Positions 7,676 through 16,452 of a stretch of DNA of 64,000 bases are shown here, piece after piece. Positions within the stretch are counted from its first letter, which is position 1, and each line of letters opens with the position of its first letter. The translations under genes and the position numbers were made by a program. Source of the DNA: Lachnospiraceae bacterium. GTDB taxonomy: Bacteria > Bacillota > Clostridia > Lachnospirales > Lachnospiraceae. The stretch covers positions 149,405 through 213,404 of the forward strand of contig JAFQUB010000027.1 in NCBI GenBank assembly GCA_017408735.1, in the 5' to 3' direction. The notes below the pieces were generated by a model that had not been told where the DNA came from, ran no database searches, and worked only from the letters and a program-made list of their open reading frames with translations.

Positions 7676-10600
7676 ATGAGAAAAAAGGTTAGATTTAAGA
7701 AAAAAGTGGCTGCAATGCTTGCAGCACTAATGACATTTAATGTGATAAATTCTGTGTTTATAGAAGATATAGTATATGCAGCAGAAGTAATCGGGGCAAA
7801 AGTAGTACAGGAAGAACCGCAAAAAGAAGAAGTGACAGCGGCAGCTCCTGTAAAAGAGTTGGAAGGAGAAGTGATTGAACCGGAGATTAATGCGTATAGC
7901 AAAGATGATGGGGGATTTACAGTAACACTAAATGGAGGGGGATATTTGGTATCTTATGAGATTTATCTGTATAATGTAAAAAACTTAGAGCCGGTAGAAG
8001 GAACCACGAAAAAAATTACTAAAATTGGAAGTAGTGAAACCCCATCCGCAACAGAACCACAGTGGCAGGTGAAAAGACTTGACACGAATGGAAGTGCAGC
8101 AAAATCTTATTTTGATTTATCCTTTGAGGAATTGAATTTACGTCGTGATGGCGCAAGTAGTCATTCTCAGGGCTGGAGTGGTGTGCAGGTAAAAATAAAA
8201 TTCAATATGGATAAGCATGTGTATCAGATAAGTCAGAGTACAAGCAATACGGAATCCGGGCGTTTGTGTCTGATTGTTTCCGAGGATCCTATGGATTTAT
8301 CCTTGCAGCAACGAATGGAAGCAGAAAATAATAAAGAAGCACTTGAATCCTGTGAGGCTATTTACGAAAAATTAGAAGAGCATGATGGCGCGACAGGGAT
8401 TACGGGATATATCCAGTGTAATTCTTATAATTGTGGGTTGGCAGACTATAATGAAGATGGAAATTATGCTAAGGGAAGTCTGGATATTAATTTTAAAAAA
8501 GGAAAAGAAACATTAAAAATAAATCCGAATAGGGGAACATATACGAAAAAGAATGGAGAAACAATAACAGGTACATCAGCGAAAGAACTGACTACAAAAG
8601 CATGTGGAGAAACAACTGAGATAACTATACCGGAAAGAGATGGTTATACTTTTAACGGTTGGGATGTAACTCATGGAACCGGCGGAAATGGTAGTTACAA
8701 CAGCAGTACAAAGAAATATACTCATTGTACGACCGAAGGAACCGGCGTGACAACTTTGAAAGCAAAATGGACCAAGAATGGAACCACTCCGACATCGGGG
8801 CCAACAGCTACTCCAACTCCTATTCCGAATTATACGCAAACAGTAAAACACTGGTGTTGGAATGCAGTTGAAAACACATGGGAATTGAGGGATAAGGATA
8901 CAGAGAGTAAAAGTGTAGCAAGAGAGGGGAAATTTAATCCAGAAAATTATGTGAAAACATATCCGGGATATTACAAAGAATCTATAACCTTGCAAAATGG
9001 AACTCCGATTGGAGAATATACCGTATGGAGTGATACCATTGTTCATATTAATTACAAACCAAACCAGTCAACATTGCAGGTTGACCCGAACGGTGGTAAA
9101 TGGAACGAAAGTACAGAAGTACAAAGTTTTACACAGGCGTATGGAACTACTTTGGATATATCAAAACCTACAAGAGAGAAGTATGAATTTGATAGATGGG
9201 ATAAAGAGATAACGAATGGAAAGTTGTCAGATGATGATGTGACATATGAGTTTGGTCCTGTAGCAGGAGTGACGGATTATATCGCAGCGCAGTGGGAAGC
9301 TTGGGGATTTAAAATCAAATATGAACGAAATGAACCTAGTGGAATTGGTAAAATGCAGATGCAATCACAGGATAATTTAAATATTGAAAGTAAGGACAGT
9401 ATTTATGATGTGGGGGCATATGAAAACGCTAAATTTTTAGGTTGGTGTCTTGCAAAAGGAAATTGGAAAGATGAAGAATTGGAAAGTGTTCGTTGGTTAA
9501 AAGAAGATGGTACCTTTGATGGTACAGAAACGGAAAAGGGAGAAAAGCGTTTTGATACTACCGGATATACCGGAAAAGTGTTTGAAAACCTTGCCAGTGT
9601 ACAGGAACTGGTACCTTATGTTTCCCAAAATGGTGAAGAATTAACTTTGGTAGGGATGTGGACTATTGATGTGAATTTCGATGCAGAGGATGGAACAAAT
9701 ACGGAGGCATTGACAGCGGGACAGCATGGAATAGCACCGGATGTTACTTTTGGCTTAGTGAATGAAGCACCAAGTCTTATGGGAACTGAGTTTGTACAGT
9801 GGATTAACCCTACACAGCGGGCAATTAATAATGCCGGAAAATCTTTTGCACAAACAGGAAAAAATATAAGTGTATTAGCTATGGAAAGTGCGGTACAACT
9901 GAATACAAATGGTAGAGTATTTGAAAAAGGCGATACAGTAAAGGAGGGATTTGGGGAAGATACCGTTCTTCATGCGACTTACCAGTATTACATTCAATAC
10001 CAGAAAGCAGATGGAACTATTATTAAACAAGGTATGGATATAGCAGGGAAGAAGACATATGGTGAGTCAGCAACCCTATCCGACGTAACCTATCCAACCA
10101 CCGGCAACACCGAAGGTCACCACTACGCGTCTGGAAAGACATGGAAAGTGGTTTCAAACAACAGCGAACGTTATAAATATGCAGATGCCACAAACTACCC
10201 GGAAAAGAATTATTCCAACACCTACAAACAGGGTGAGACAGCCTTAGTAAACAGAAGTGTAATTCTAAGAGCGGTAGAGGAAGCAAATACCTACACAGTA
10301 AAATACAATGCCAATAATACGGCAGCTTCCACCCAATCCCTTCAGGACTGGAGTAAAATGAAAGATCAGAAGTTGACCTATGGAAAAAATATGGCATTGA
10401 CAGACGTCACAGGAAGTGAATTACCGGGGTATACCTTTGCCGGCTGGAACACAAAAGCGGACGGAACTGGAACAAGCTTTTCCAATAAGGAAAGCAATAC
10501 GGTAAAGGATTTTCTTACAAAGGCCGGAGCAAATGTAGACGAAGATGGAGCAACGATAAATCTATATGCCCAGTGGAAGGCGAATACATATACAATAACT

Positions 10601-12214
10601 TTTGACGTTAACCGTCCATCAGCAGTGAACAATACACATGCCGCAAGTAATGCACCGGTATTGAATGGTACAGCTACCATGGAATATGTCTGGGACAGCG
10701 TTATAAACAACAATAAAATCGAAGATTTGAATATTCCGCTGGCAACATTAAAGGGATGGCATCAGAGATTTTCTGACAGTCTCTGGTATGTGGGTAATAT
10801 ATACAATGCTCAGGGGAAGGCAATAAAGGATGGTACAAGGCTAGGATATGAAACACTGGGAAGTCCGGGAGATAAAACAGTCTATGCCCAGTGGGAAGCC
10901 AATACCTACACAGTATGTTATGATGGTAATGGAAAAGAATCCGGAGGGCGTGGAATTGTATTAGGTGAAGTGAAACCACAGACATTTATATATGATAAAT
11001 CGTCGAAATTAAGAGAAAATACCTATAAAAAACAAGATGAAAATTACCGGTATCATGACGATGAAAAGTTAGCAGAAAATCTTTACGGGACAAAACATAA
11101 CCTCTATGCTTCAGATAACTTTAAATATTATTGGCTGGGGTGGTGTAATGAGAGGATAGCAGAAGGTGATACTGCGGAGAAACCAATGATTACCAAGACA
11201 GAAGCCACAACAGAGAAAATATGGAATTTCACAGATGTCAACCAGGGAAAAGTTGTGTTATATGCAGTCTGGGACGGAATTCCTAATATTACCACCAGGG
11301 AAGAAACTACTCATTTTGATCGTTATGAGGGGGCATATCTTACAGCACTTGATATGAAAAAGCTGGTTAAGGCATACGATTTGGAGCAAAGGGAAGAACT
11401 GGAAGTAACTGTAAAAAATATCAGCTATTACGAAGGGGAAGAACAGATAGAAACAATAGACAATCCCGATGACAGTTATGTGCTGGATACCACATTGCCG
11501 AAGTATTTATGGGAAGATGGAAATTATAAAACTTATACAATTACATTTGAAACTGTAGATAAGCAAGGGATAGAAGATTATGCTATAGAGCAACCGGAAA
11601 AGCAAGTTGTTTATCAGGGAAAGATATTTTTCAACAACGAACCAATTATAAAAACGTATGACGCTGGAGAGTTATTGTACGAACGATATTTTTATCTTAG
11701 TGAAATAGAAAATATGGATCAGAGTCAGTTAAAGGAAGCACTGACACGACAGGTAAAAGTGTGGGATAAAGAAGATGAGGCTTATGAGAAAGATAAAGAA
11801 AATGACTTGTATCTGGGTAGATTATCGGAGCAACCAATGCTTGAAATTTTACAGATTTCCAATCTTTTTCAAAATGCAGTAGGACAAGAAGAATATTGGA
11901 CTACGCAGGAAAAGGAGCAGGGCAAAAAATTACAACATACAATACAGTATACAGACATTTTTGGAAAAGTAAGCAGTAAAACCGGAAATATATATGTGAT
12001 TGATGAAAAGAATGATGAGAGTACAGGGAAAGAAAAAGAAAAACAGGCGATAAGATTTATCAGTAAAGAATATTTTGATACGTTGGAAAAAGAATCCCAG
12101 TGGTATAAGGAGGAACAAAGTAGAAAAGAATTGGAAAATGCACTAAAGGAAGAGGGGGTAGACGGAGAAGTATATCAGTTACAAACAGGAGAATTTGATT
12201 CAAAAGCAAAATAA
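7676..12214 (+). CDS. Giant secreted InlB B-repeat (Listeria-Bacteroides repeat) protein
   Basis: 1512 aa. Signal peptide (basic N-terminus, hydrophobic segment, VYAAEV near 38). The body carries several Flg_new/InlB B-repeats of the type GYTFNGWDVTHG...LKAKWT, YEFDRWDKEI...AAQWEA, YTFAGWNTKADG...LYAQWK and TVYAQWE, beginning near residue 280, with a TPTP linker near 375. The last ~330 residues are acidic with no repeats. No sortase motif or terminal membrane helix is seen, so it is either secreted or held non-covalently. ATG 7676 follows AGAGGAGAAG. Role (adhesion, matrix) is inferred from repeat type only. Confidence 0.8.
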   Translation: MRKKVRFKKKVAAMLAALMTFNVINSVFIEDIVYAAEVIGAKVVQEEPQKEEVTAAAPVKELEGEVIEPEINAYSKDDGGFTVTLNGGGYLVSYEIYLYNVKNLEPVEGTTKKITKIGSSETPSATEPQWQVKRLDTNGSAAKSYFDLSFEELNLRRDGASSHSQGWSGVQVKIKFNMDKHVYQISQSTSNTESGRLCLIVSEDPMDLSLQQRMEAENNKEALESCEAIYEKLEEHDGATGITGYIQCNSYNCGLADYNEDGNYAKGSLDINFKKGKETLKINPNRGTYTKKNGETITGTSAKELTTKACGETTEITIPERDGYTFNGWDVTHGTGGNGSYNSSTKKYTHCTTEGTGVTTLKAKWTKNGTTPTSGPTATPTPIPNYTQTVKHWCWNAVENTWELRDKDTESKSVAREGKFNPENYVKTYPGYYKESITLQNGTPIGEYTVWSDTIVHINYKPNQSTLQVDPNGGKWNESTEVQSFTQAYGTTLDISKPTREKYEFDRWDKEITNGKLSDDDVTYEFGPVAGVTDYIAAQWEAWGFKIKYERNEPSGIGKMQMQSQDNLNIESKDSIYDVGAYENAKFLGWCLAKGNWKDEELESVRWLKEDGTFDGTETEKGEKRFDTTGYTGKVFENLASVQELVPYVSQNGEELTLVGMWTIDVNFDAEDGTNTEALTAGQHGIAPDVTFGLVNEAPSLMGTEFVQWINPTQRAINNAGKSFAQTGKNISVLAMESAVQLNTNGRVFEKGDTVKEGFGEDTVLHATYQYYIQYQKADGTIIKQGMDIAGKKTYGESATLSDVTYPTTGNTEGHHYASGKTWKVVSNNSERYKYADATNYPEKNYSNTYKQGETALVNRSVILRAVEEANTYTVKYNANNTAASTQSLQDWSKMKDQKLTYGKNMALTDVTGSELPGYTFAGWNTKADGTGTSFSNKESNTVKDFLTKAGANVDEDGATINLYAQWKANTYTITFDVNRPSAVNNTHAASNAPVLNGTATMEYVWDSVINNNKIEDLNIPLATLKGWHQRFSDSLWYVGNIYNAQGKAIKDGTRLGYETLGSPGDKTVYAQWEANTYTVCYDGNGKESGGRGIVLGEVKPQTFIYDKSSKLRENTYKKQDENYRYHDDEKLAENLYGTKHNLYASDNFKYYWLGWCNERIAEGDTAEKPMITKTEATTEKIWNFTDVNQGKVVLYAVWDGIPNITTREETTHFDRYEGAYLTALDMKKLVKAYDLEQREELEVTVKNISYYEGEEQIETIDNPDDSYVLDTTLPKYLWEDGNYKTYTITFETVDKQGIEDYAIEQPEKQVVYQGKIFFNNEPIIKTYDAGELLYERYFYLSEIENMDQSQLKEALTRQVKVWDKEDEAYEKDKENDLYLGRLSEQPMLEILQISNLFQNAVGQEEYWTTQEKEQGKKLQHTIQYTDIFGKVSSKTGNIYVIDEKNDESTGKEKEKQAIRFISKEYFDTLEKESQWYKEEQSRKELENALKEEGVDGEVYQLQTGEFDSKAK

Positions 12215-12237
12215 ATAAAATGAAGTCAAAAACAGTA

Positions 12238-12266
12238 TTGACAATTGCACGGGATATGATATTATA
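12238..12266 (+). promoter_or_regulatory. Promoter of the PadR operon
   Basis: TTGACA at 12238-12243 with a TATTAT at 12260-12265 (16-base spacer) or ATTATA one base later. It lies directly upstream of the palindromes at 12271-12304. Confidence 0.6.
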
Positions 12267-12270
12267 TAAC

Positions 12271-12304
12271 ATATAATATATATTATATGGCGTATAATAT
12301 TATA
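12271..12304. promoter_or_regulatory. Palindromic operator, probable PadR autoregulation site
   Basis: A perfect 18-bp palindrome ATATAATATATATTATAT (12271-12288) and a second perfect one TATAATATTATA (12293-12304) lie between the promoter and the PadR gene. PadR dimers bind AT-rich inverted repeats of this sort, often in their own promoters; the link is inferred. The high A/T content means chance palindromes are possible. Confidence 0.45.
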
Positions 12305-12364
12305 AAAATTAATATTATTTGGAAGCAAAAGTAATTGTATCTTAGAGGAGAAAGAGGAAAGAAT

Positions 12365-12691
12365 ATGGTATTTAATACAGGTTCCACACTTCTGGATGCC
12401 ATTGTGCTTGCTGTTGTTTCGAGAACTCAGAAGGGAACTTATGGTTACAGCATTACCCAGGAGGTAAGGTCGGTTCTTGAGGTATCTGAGTCAACGTTAT
12501 ATCCTGTGCTGAGAAGACTGCAGAAGGATGACTGCTTAGAAGTATACGACGAACAGCATGGTGGAAGAAACAGAAGATATTATAAGCTTACAGATAAGGG
12601 GAAAATAGTATTAGCGGATTACAAAGAGGAATGGATTCGATATTCAGGGAAAATAACCATGATGTTTGAAGGAGGACTAAAAGATGACTAA
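12365..12691 (+). CDS. PadR-family transcriptional regulator
   Basis: 108 aa from ATG 12365, which follows AGAGGAAAG; an in-frame TTG at 12335 is a less likely start. Winged-helix DNA-binding fold with the PadR hallmarks GTYGYSITQEV, STLYPVLRRLQKDD and RRYYKLTDKGK. It overlaps the DUF1700 gene by 8 bp. PadR-DUF1700-DUF4097 is a common Firmicute set in which PadR represses its operon until an envelope signal appears; that role is family knowledge. Confidence 0.85.
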   Translation: MVFNTGSTLLDAIVLAVVSRTQKGTYGYSITQEVRSVLEVSESTLYPVLRRLQKDDCLEVYDEQHGGRNRRYYKLTDKGKIVLADYKEEWIRYSGKITMMFEGGLKDD

Positions 12692-13331
12692 GCAGGAGTT
12701 TTTGGAAAAATTGAATAATCTTTTAAGTGATATTCCAAAGACGGAACGGGATAGTGCCATACAGTATTATGAAGAATACTTTGAAGAGGCAGGAATTGGG
12801 GAATATGGAACAATTCCAGAAGATATGGAATCGCCAGAGGCAATTGCCCAGGATATTCGCGCGGGGCTGGGCAATGAAGAACAGCCCCGGGAAGATTATT
12901 TTCAAAAAGAACAAAATATCACAAAAGAGAAGCAGCCAATGGACAGTTCAAAAATAATATTACTCATTATTCTGGCGGTATTTACCTTACCGATATGGGG
13001 AGGTATACTGGTGTCTATAGTAGGAGTTCTTCTTGGAATTGTGTGTGCTTTATTTGGCATTGCGGTTGCAATCGTTTCTGTTATGGCAAGTTTACTGGTA
13101 GCAGGTATCGTAGTGGTTGTAGTTGGTGCAATGAAGCTGGCTGTGGCTCCAATTGCCGGAATCACTGCCATAGGTGTAGGACTTATTTTGTTTGCAATAG
13201 GTTTATTACTGTTAATGTTGGTAATATGGAGCTTCAGCGTACTGATTCCGGCAATTTTTCGTGGAATTGGTTGGATATTCCAAAGAATTTTCGGAAGAAA
13301 GGAGAAGGGTGTAAATGAAAAAGTTTTATAA
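12684..13331 (+). CDS. DUF1700/HAAS-domain membrane protein
   Basis: 215 aa. The N-terminal ~75 residues are the HAAS/DUF1700 helical domain (MTKQEFLEKLNNLLSDIPK, with IQYYEEYFEEAG), a cytoplasmic signalling module usually paired with PadR. Several membrane helices follow (about 90-200, Gly/Val/Ile/Leu rich). The gene overlaps PadR upstream and the DUF4097 gene downstream, so the three are translated together. Probably a membrane stress sensor or partner of PadR. Confidence 0.8.
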   Translation: MTKQEFLEKLNNLLSDIPKTERDSAIQYYEEYFEEAGIGEYGTIPEDMESPEAIAQDIRAGLGNEEQPREDYFQKEQNITKEKQPMDSSKIILLIILAVFTLPIWGGILVSIVGVLLGIVCALFGIAVAIVSVMASLLVAGIVVVVVGAMKLAVAPIAGITAIGVGLILFAIGLLLLMLVIWSFSVLIPAIFRGIGWIFQRIFGRKEKGVNEKVL

Positions 13332-14223
13332 AAGCACTCTGATTACTGCCCTGATTTGCTTTGTATTAGGGTTTGGCCTGGTTGCAATAGGCGCAGTACA
13401 GGGAGGAATTCAGTTGTTTTTGAATATGGTAGATAATAATGAATTCGCCATTTCCAATGGAAATTTCCATTCTTTATACTGGATTGAAAACGATGGAAAT
13501 TATGAAGATAGGGAATATTCCTTTCCGGCAGAGGAAATTAATAGTTTAGAGCTGGATATCGGAGCAAGCATGTTAGAAATCAAATATGAAGATACAGACC
13601 AGTACCACATACTTATGCGTCAGGTTCCGGTAGGATACGGAGAATGTGATGTGGAAAATGGTGCACTGTATCTGGAAACCGGCATTGAAAGTTCAGTAAT
13701 TGGCTTAGGAACAGGGAAAATAGAAACTAATAAAATTACGCTTACTATTCCTAAGAATGCAAAATTGAAAGATATTAATCTTACTTTAGGAGCAGGTTCC
13801 TGTAAAGGAAAAAGTCTTTGCGCCGATACTATTACCATAGAAATAGGAGCCGGAAATTTAGAACTGGACAGATTAGAAGCTGAAAAAACCTTAGATTTAC
13901 AGGTGGGAGCAGGAAATGCTGAGGTAGATGCTATAGATGCAGGACTGCTGGAAATGGAGTGTGAAGCAGGCAGATGCATTGCAGAAAGTGTAATGACGAA
14001 AGATAATATCGATGTAACCTGTGATGCCGGCTATTTGTATATGGAAATCGAAGGAACAGAGAAGAGTTATAATTATGATTTAGACTGTTCATTAGGAAGT
14101 ATAGAAATTGCAGGAAAAGAACATAACGGTATGGATTTTAGCAAAGATATAGATAATGATGCTGACAAAAATCTGACAGCAGAATGTAATGTTGGTTCCA
14201 TAGAAATAGAATTTGAAGATTAA
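13315..14223 (+). CDS. DUF4097 beta-helix protein (LiaG-like), membrane anchored
   Basis: 302 aa. One N-terminal membrane helix (about 8-35), then an extracytoplasmic domain with repeated short strands such as LELDIGASMLEIKYE, ITIEIGAGNLELDRL and LDLQVGAGNAEVDAI, the signature of the DUF4097 adhesin/beta-helix family seen in LiaG and similar envelope proteins. ATG 13315 lies inside the DUF1700 gene after AAAGGAGAAGG. Function in the stress response is unknown. Confidence 0.8.
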   Translation: MKKFYKSTLITALICFVLGFGLVAIGAVQGGIQLFLNMVDNNEFAISNGNFHSLYWIENDGNYEDREYSFPAEEINSLELDIGASMLEIKYEDTDQYHILMRQVPVGYGECDVENGALYLETGIESSVIGLGTGKIETNKITLTIPKNAKLKDINLTLGAGSCKGKSLCADTITIEIGAGNLELDRLEAEKTLDLQVGAGNAEVDAIDAGLLEMECEAGRCIAESVMTKDNIDVTCDAGYLYMEIEGTEKSYNYDLDCSLGSIEIAGKEHNGMDFSKDIDNDADKNLTAECNVGSIEIEFED

Positions 14224-14235
14224 AGGAGAGAAAAA

Positions 14236-14424
14236 ATGGGAGAAAAAAGATTATATCGTTCAAACAACAACAAGGTATTATTGGGAATCTGTGGAGGAAT
14301 TGGCGAATACTTAAATGTAGATCCTGTAGTTATAAGACTGTTATGGGTGATATTCTGTTGCATGGGCGGCAGTGGAGTATTGGCATATATCATCGCGGCA
14401 ATTATTATTCCATATCAGCAGTAG
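14236..14424 (+). CDS. PspC-domain small membrane protein
   Basis: 62 aa, essentially a lone PspC domain: KRLYRSNNNKVLLGICGG, then IGEYLNVDPVVIRLLWVI and a hydrophobic C-terminal half. PspC proteins sense or respond to envelope stress. It follows the DUF4097 gene by 12 bases with an AAAGGAGAG ribosome site and closes the PadR operon. Confidence 0.85.
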   Translation: MGEKRLYRSNNNKVLLGICGGIGEYLNVDPVVIRLLWVIFCCMGGSGVLAYIIAAIIIPYQQ

Positions 14425-14437
14425 AAAAATGAAAACT

Positions 14438-14466
14438 GAATAGAAACGAAAAACAAGGTCATACTC
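14438..14466 (+). promoter_or_regulatory. Candidate forespore (sigma-G/F type) promoter of the spore protein gene
   Basis: GAATA at 14438-14442 and CATACTC at 14460-14466 with a 17-base spacer resemble the sigma-G consensus (GHATR, CATnnTA). The position 29 bases before an SASP gene fits. Assignment is by eye. Confidence 0.45.
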
Positions 14467-14494
14467 TTAAAGAAGAAAGGGGTATGGCCTTATT

Positions 14495-14692
14495 ATGTCA
14501 AAAAAGAAAAAAGAAATCAAATTAAGTGAACTTACACCAGAGGAACAGTTAAAATACGAAGTAGCAGAGGAACTGGGACTTTTACCAAGAGTATTAGAAG
14601 AAGGATGGAAAAGTCTGTCTTCCAAGGAAACCGGGAAAATTGGAGGCATGGTAAACCAGAGAAAAAAGAAATTAAACCAAGAAATCAGATAG
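14495..14692 (+). CDS. Alpha/beta-type small acid-soluble spore protein (divergent)
   Basis: 65 aa, highly charged. It carries the two conserved SASP blocks: KYEVAEELGL (the spore-protease recognition region) and LSSKETGKIGGMVNQRKKK (DNA-binding helix with the GGMV turn). Such proteins coat forespore DNA and protect it from damage. A basic MSKKKKE tail precedes the first block, and the second block is shorter than in classic SspA/B. Ribosome site AAAGGGG lies 12 bases before the ATG. Expression in the forespore is expected from the family. Confidence 0.75.
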   Translation: MSKKKKEIKLSELTPEEQLKYEVAEELGLLPRVLEEGWKSLSSKETGKIGGMVNQRKKKLNQEIR

Positions 14693-14730
14693 GAAATGAA
14701 AAAAACGATATGCTTTCTCGGGATAATAAC

Positions 14731-14759
14731 TTGCAAATGACAAGAAACGTTGATATACT
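14731..14759 (+). promoter_or_regulatory. Promoter of the Fe-S assembly pair
   Basis: TTGCAA (14731-14736), 17-base spacer, TATACT (14754-14759), 30 bases before the sufC-like start. Confidence 0.55.
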
Positions 14760-14788
14760 TTAGTAAAAATGCATTGTGGAGGCAGGAT

Positions 14789-15514
14789 ATGTTAGAATTA
14801 CAAAATATATGCTTGACGGTTTCGGATGAACAGGAAGGAACCAAAGAGATTTTAAAGAATATTAACTTAAAAATAGAAGATCGTTTCGTTGCCATCACAG
14901 GACCGAACGGAGGAGGAAAGTCTACTCTGGCAAAAATAATTGCGGGGATTCGTCAACCTACCAGTGGAAAAATTCTTTTAGACGGTGTAGATATCACAAA
15001 TATGAGTATCACAGAAAGAGCAAAACAGGGAGTCAGTTTTGCTTTTCAGCAGCCGGTAAGATTTAAAGGAGTTACGGTAAAAGATTTGATTCGTCTGGCA
15101 GCCAGTGAGAATCTGACAACAGCACAGGCTTGCTCCTATTTATCCGAAGTAGGATTATGTGCCAGAGATTATATTGACCGAGAAGTAAATGCAAGCTTAT
15201 CCGGTGGAGAACTGAAAAGAATCGAAATTGCAATGATTATTGCCAGAGGAACCAAGTTATCCATCTTTGATGAGCCGGAAGCCGGAATCGATCTTTGGAG
15301 TTTCAATAATCTGATTCGTGTTTTTGAAAAAATGCATGAGGAGATTAATGGTTCTATTTTAATTATTTCCCATCAGGAACGTATTTTAAATATCGCAGAT
15401 AAAATTATCGTTCTGGCAAATGGAGAAGTGGCAAAGACCGGAACTAAGGATGAAATTCTGCCGGAACTGCTGAATGGCGGCGGAAGCTGTAGATTCTATA
15501 AAGGAGAGTGCTAA
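14789..15514 (+). CDS. sufC: SufC-like ABC ATPase of Fe-S cluster assembly
   Basis: 241 aa from ATG 14789, preceded by GGAGG. Motifs: Walker A GPNGGGKST, signature LSGGELKRIEIA, Walker B KLSIFDEPEAGIDLWSF, and the H-switch IISHQERIL. The DEPEAGIDLW variant with the SufC-like signature distinguishes it from import or export ATPases. It energises the SufB-type scaffold encoded three bases downstream. The protein is close to the short two-gene SmsC type. No sufS, sufU or sufD is in the window. Confidence 0.85.
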   Translation: MLELQNICLTVSDEQEGTKEILKNINLKIEDRFVAITGPNGGGKSTLAKIIAGIRQPTSGKILLDGVDITNMSITERAKQGVSFAFQQPVRFKGVTVKDLIRLAASENLTTAQACSYLSEVGLCARDYIDREVNASLSGGELKRIEIAMIIARGTKLSIFDEPEAGIDLWSFNNLIRVFEKMHEEINGSILIISHQERILNIADKIIVLANGEVAKTGTKDEILPELLNGGGSCRFYKGEC

Positions 15515-15516
15515 TC

Positions 15517-16434
15517 ATGGATGCAATACAAATGAGTTTATTAGAGCAGGTTGCCGGATTGCATGAAGTGCCGGAAGGGGCGTACAACATCAGAGCGAAT
15601 GGAGAATCTGCCGGAAGAAATACAACAGCCAATATTGACATTGTTACCAAAAAAGACAAACCGGGAATAGACATTATCATTAAGGACGGAACAAAAAATG
15701 AAAGTGTGCATATTCCGGTATTGTTAAGTCAGAGCGGTTTGAAAGAAATGGTATACAATGACTTTATTATTGGCGAGAACTGTGATGTGACAATTATTGC
15801 AGGTTGCGGAATTCACAACAGCGGAGATGAGGATTCTGAACATGATGGAATTCACAGCTTTTTTGTAGGCAAAAACTCTAAAATTAAATATGTGGAAAAA
15901 CATTATGGTGCAGGAGATGGAAAGGGAAACCGTGTGATGAATCCTACAACCATAATTGAAATTGAAGATGGCGGTTATATGGAAATGGACACCGTTCAGA
16001 TTAAAGGTGTAGACTCCACAAACAGAGTAACTAAAGCTAAATTAAAGAATGATGCCACATTAGTAATCAAAGAAAAAATTATGACTCATGGCACTCAGTT
16101 TGCAGAAACTAACTTTGAGGTAGATTTGGATGGCGAAAATTCAGGTACTAACGTAATTTCCCGTTCTGTGGCAAAAGACGATTCACGCCAGTTGTTTTTG
16201 TCAAAAATTAACGGAAATAATAAATGCAGCGGTCATACTGAATGTGATGCCATTATTATGGACAATGCCAGTGTCAGTGCTGTTCCAGAAATTACCGCAA
16301 ATCACATCGATGCCAGCCTGATTCATGAGGCTGCCATTGGAAAAATTGCGGGAGAGCAGATAATAAAATTAATGACATTAGGACTTACAGAAGAAGAAGC
16401 AGAAGCGCAGATTATCAACGGATTTTTAAAATAA
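15517..16434 (+). CDS. sufB: SufB/SufD-like Fe-S scaffold protein (short, SMS type)
   Basis: 305 aa from ATG 15517 (AAGGAG ten bases upstream). Only the SufBD core beta-helix is present, against about 470 aa in classical SufB. Candidate cluster residues are Cys in AGCGIHNSG and in KCSGHTECDA, and the conserved His in HDGIHSFFVG. With the ATPase it makes a two-gene unit like the minimal SmsCB systems described for archaea and anaerobic bacteria. The family call is firm; the SMS subtype is inferred from length and gene number. Confidence 0.8.
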   Translation: MDAIQMSLLEQVAGLHEVPEGAYNIRANGESAGRNTTANIDIVTKKDKPGIDIIIKDGTKNESVHIPVLLSQSGLKEMVYNDFIIGENCDVTIIAGCGIHNSGDEDSEHDGIHSFFVGKNSKIKYVEKHYGAGDGKGNRVMNPTTIIEIEDGGYMEMDTVQIKGVDSTNRVTKAKLKNDATLVIKEKIMTHGTQFAETNFEVDLDGENSGTNVISRSVAKDDSRQLFLSKINGNNKCSGHTECDAIIMDNASVSAVPEITANHIDASLIHEAAIGKIAGEQIIKLMTLGLTEEEAEAQIINGFLK

Positions 16435-16452
16435 TATAGGGAGAATGTAGTA

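Noticed and set aside
12995..13318. Cys/Gly-rich 107-codon frame inside the DUF1700 gene
   Set aside because: Alternate frame of a membrane protein gene; composition artefact.
14455..14491. AAGGTCATAC/GTATGGCCTT inverted repeat around the spore-protein ribosome site
   Set aside because: The left arm overlaps the candidate -10 box, so the hairpin would not be in the forespore transcript; chance or read-through only.
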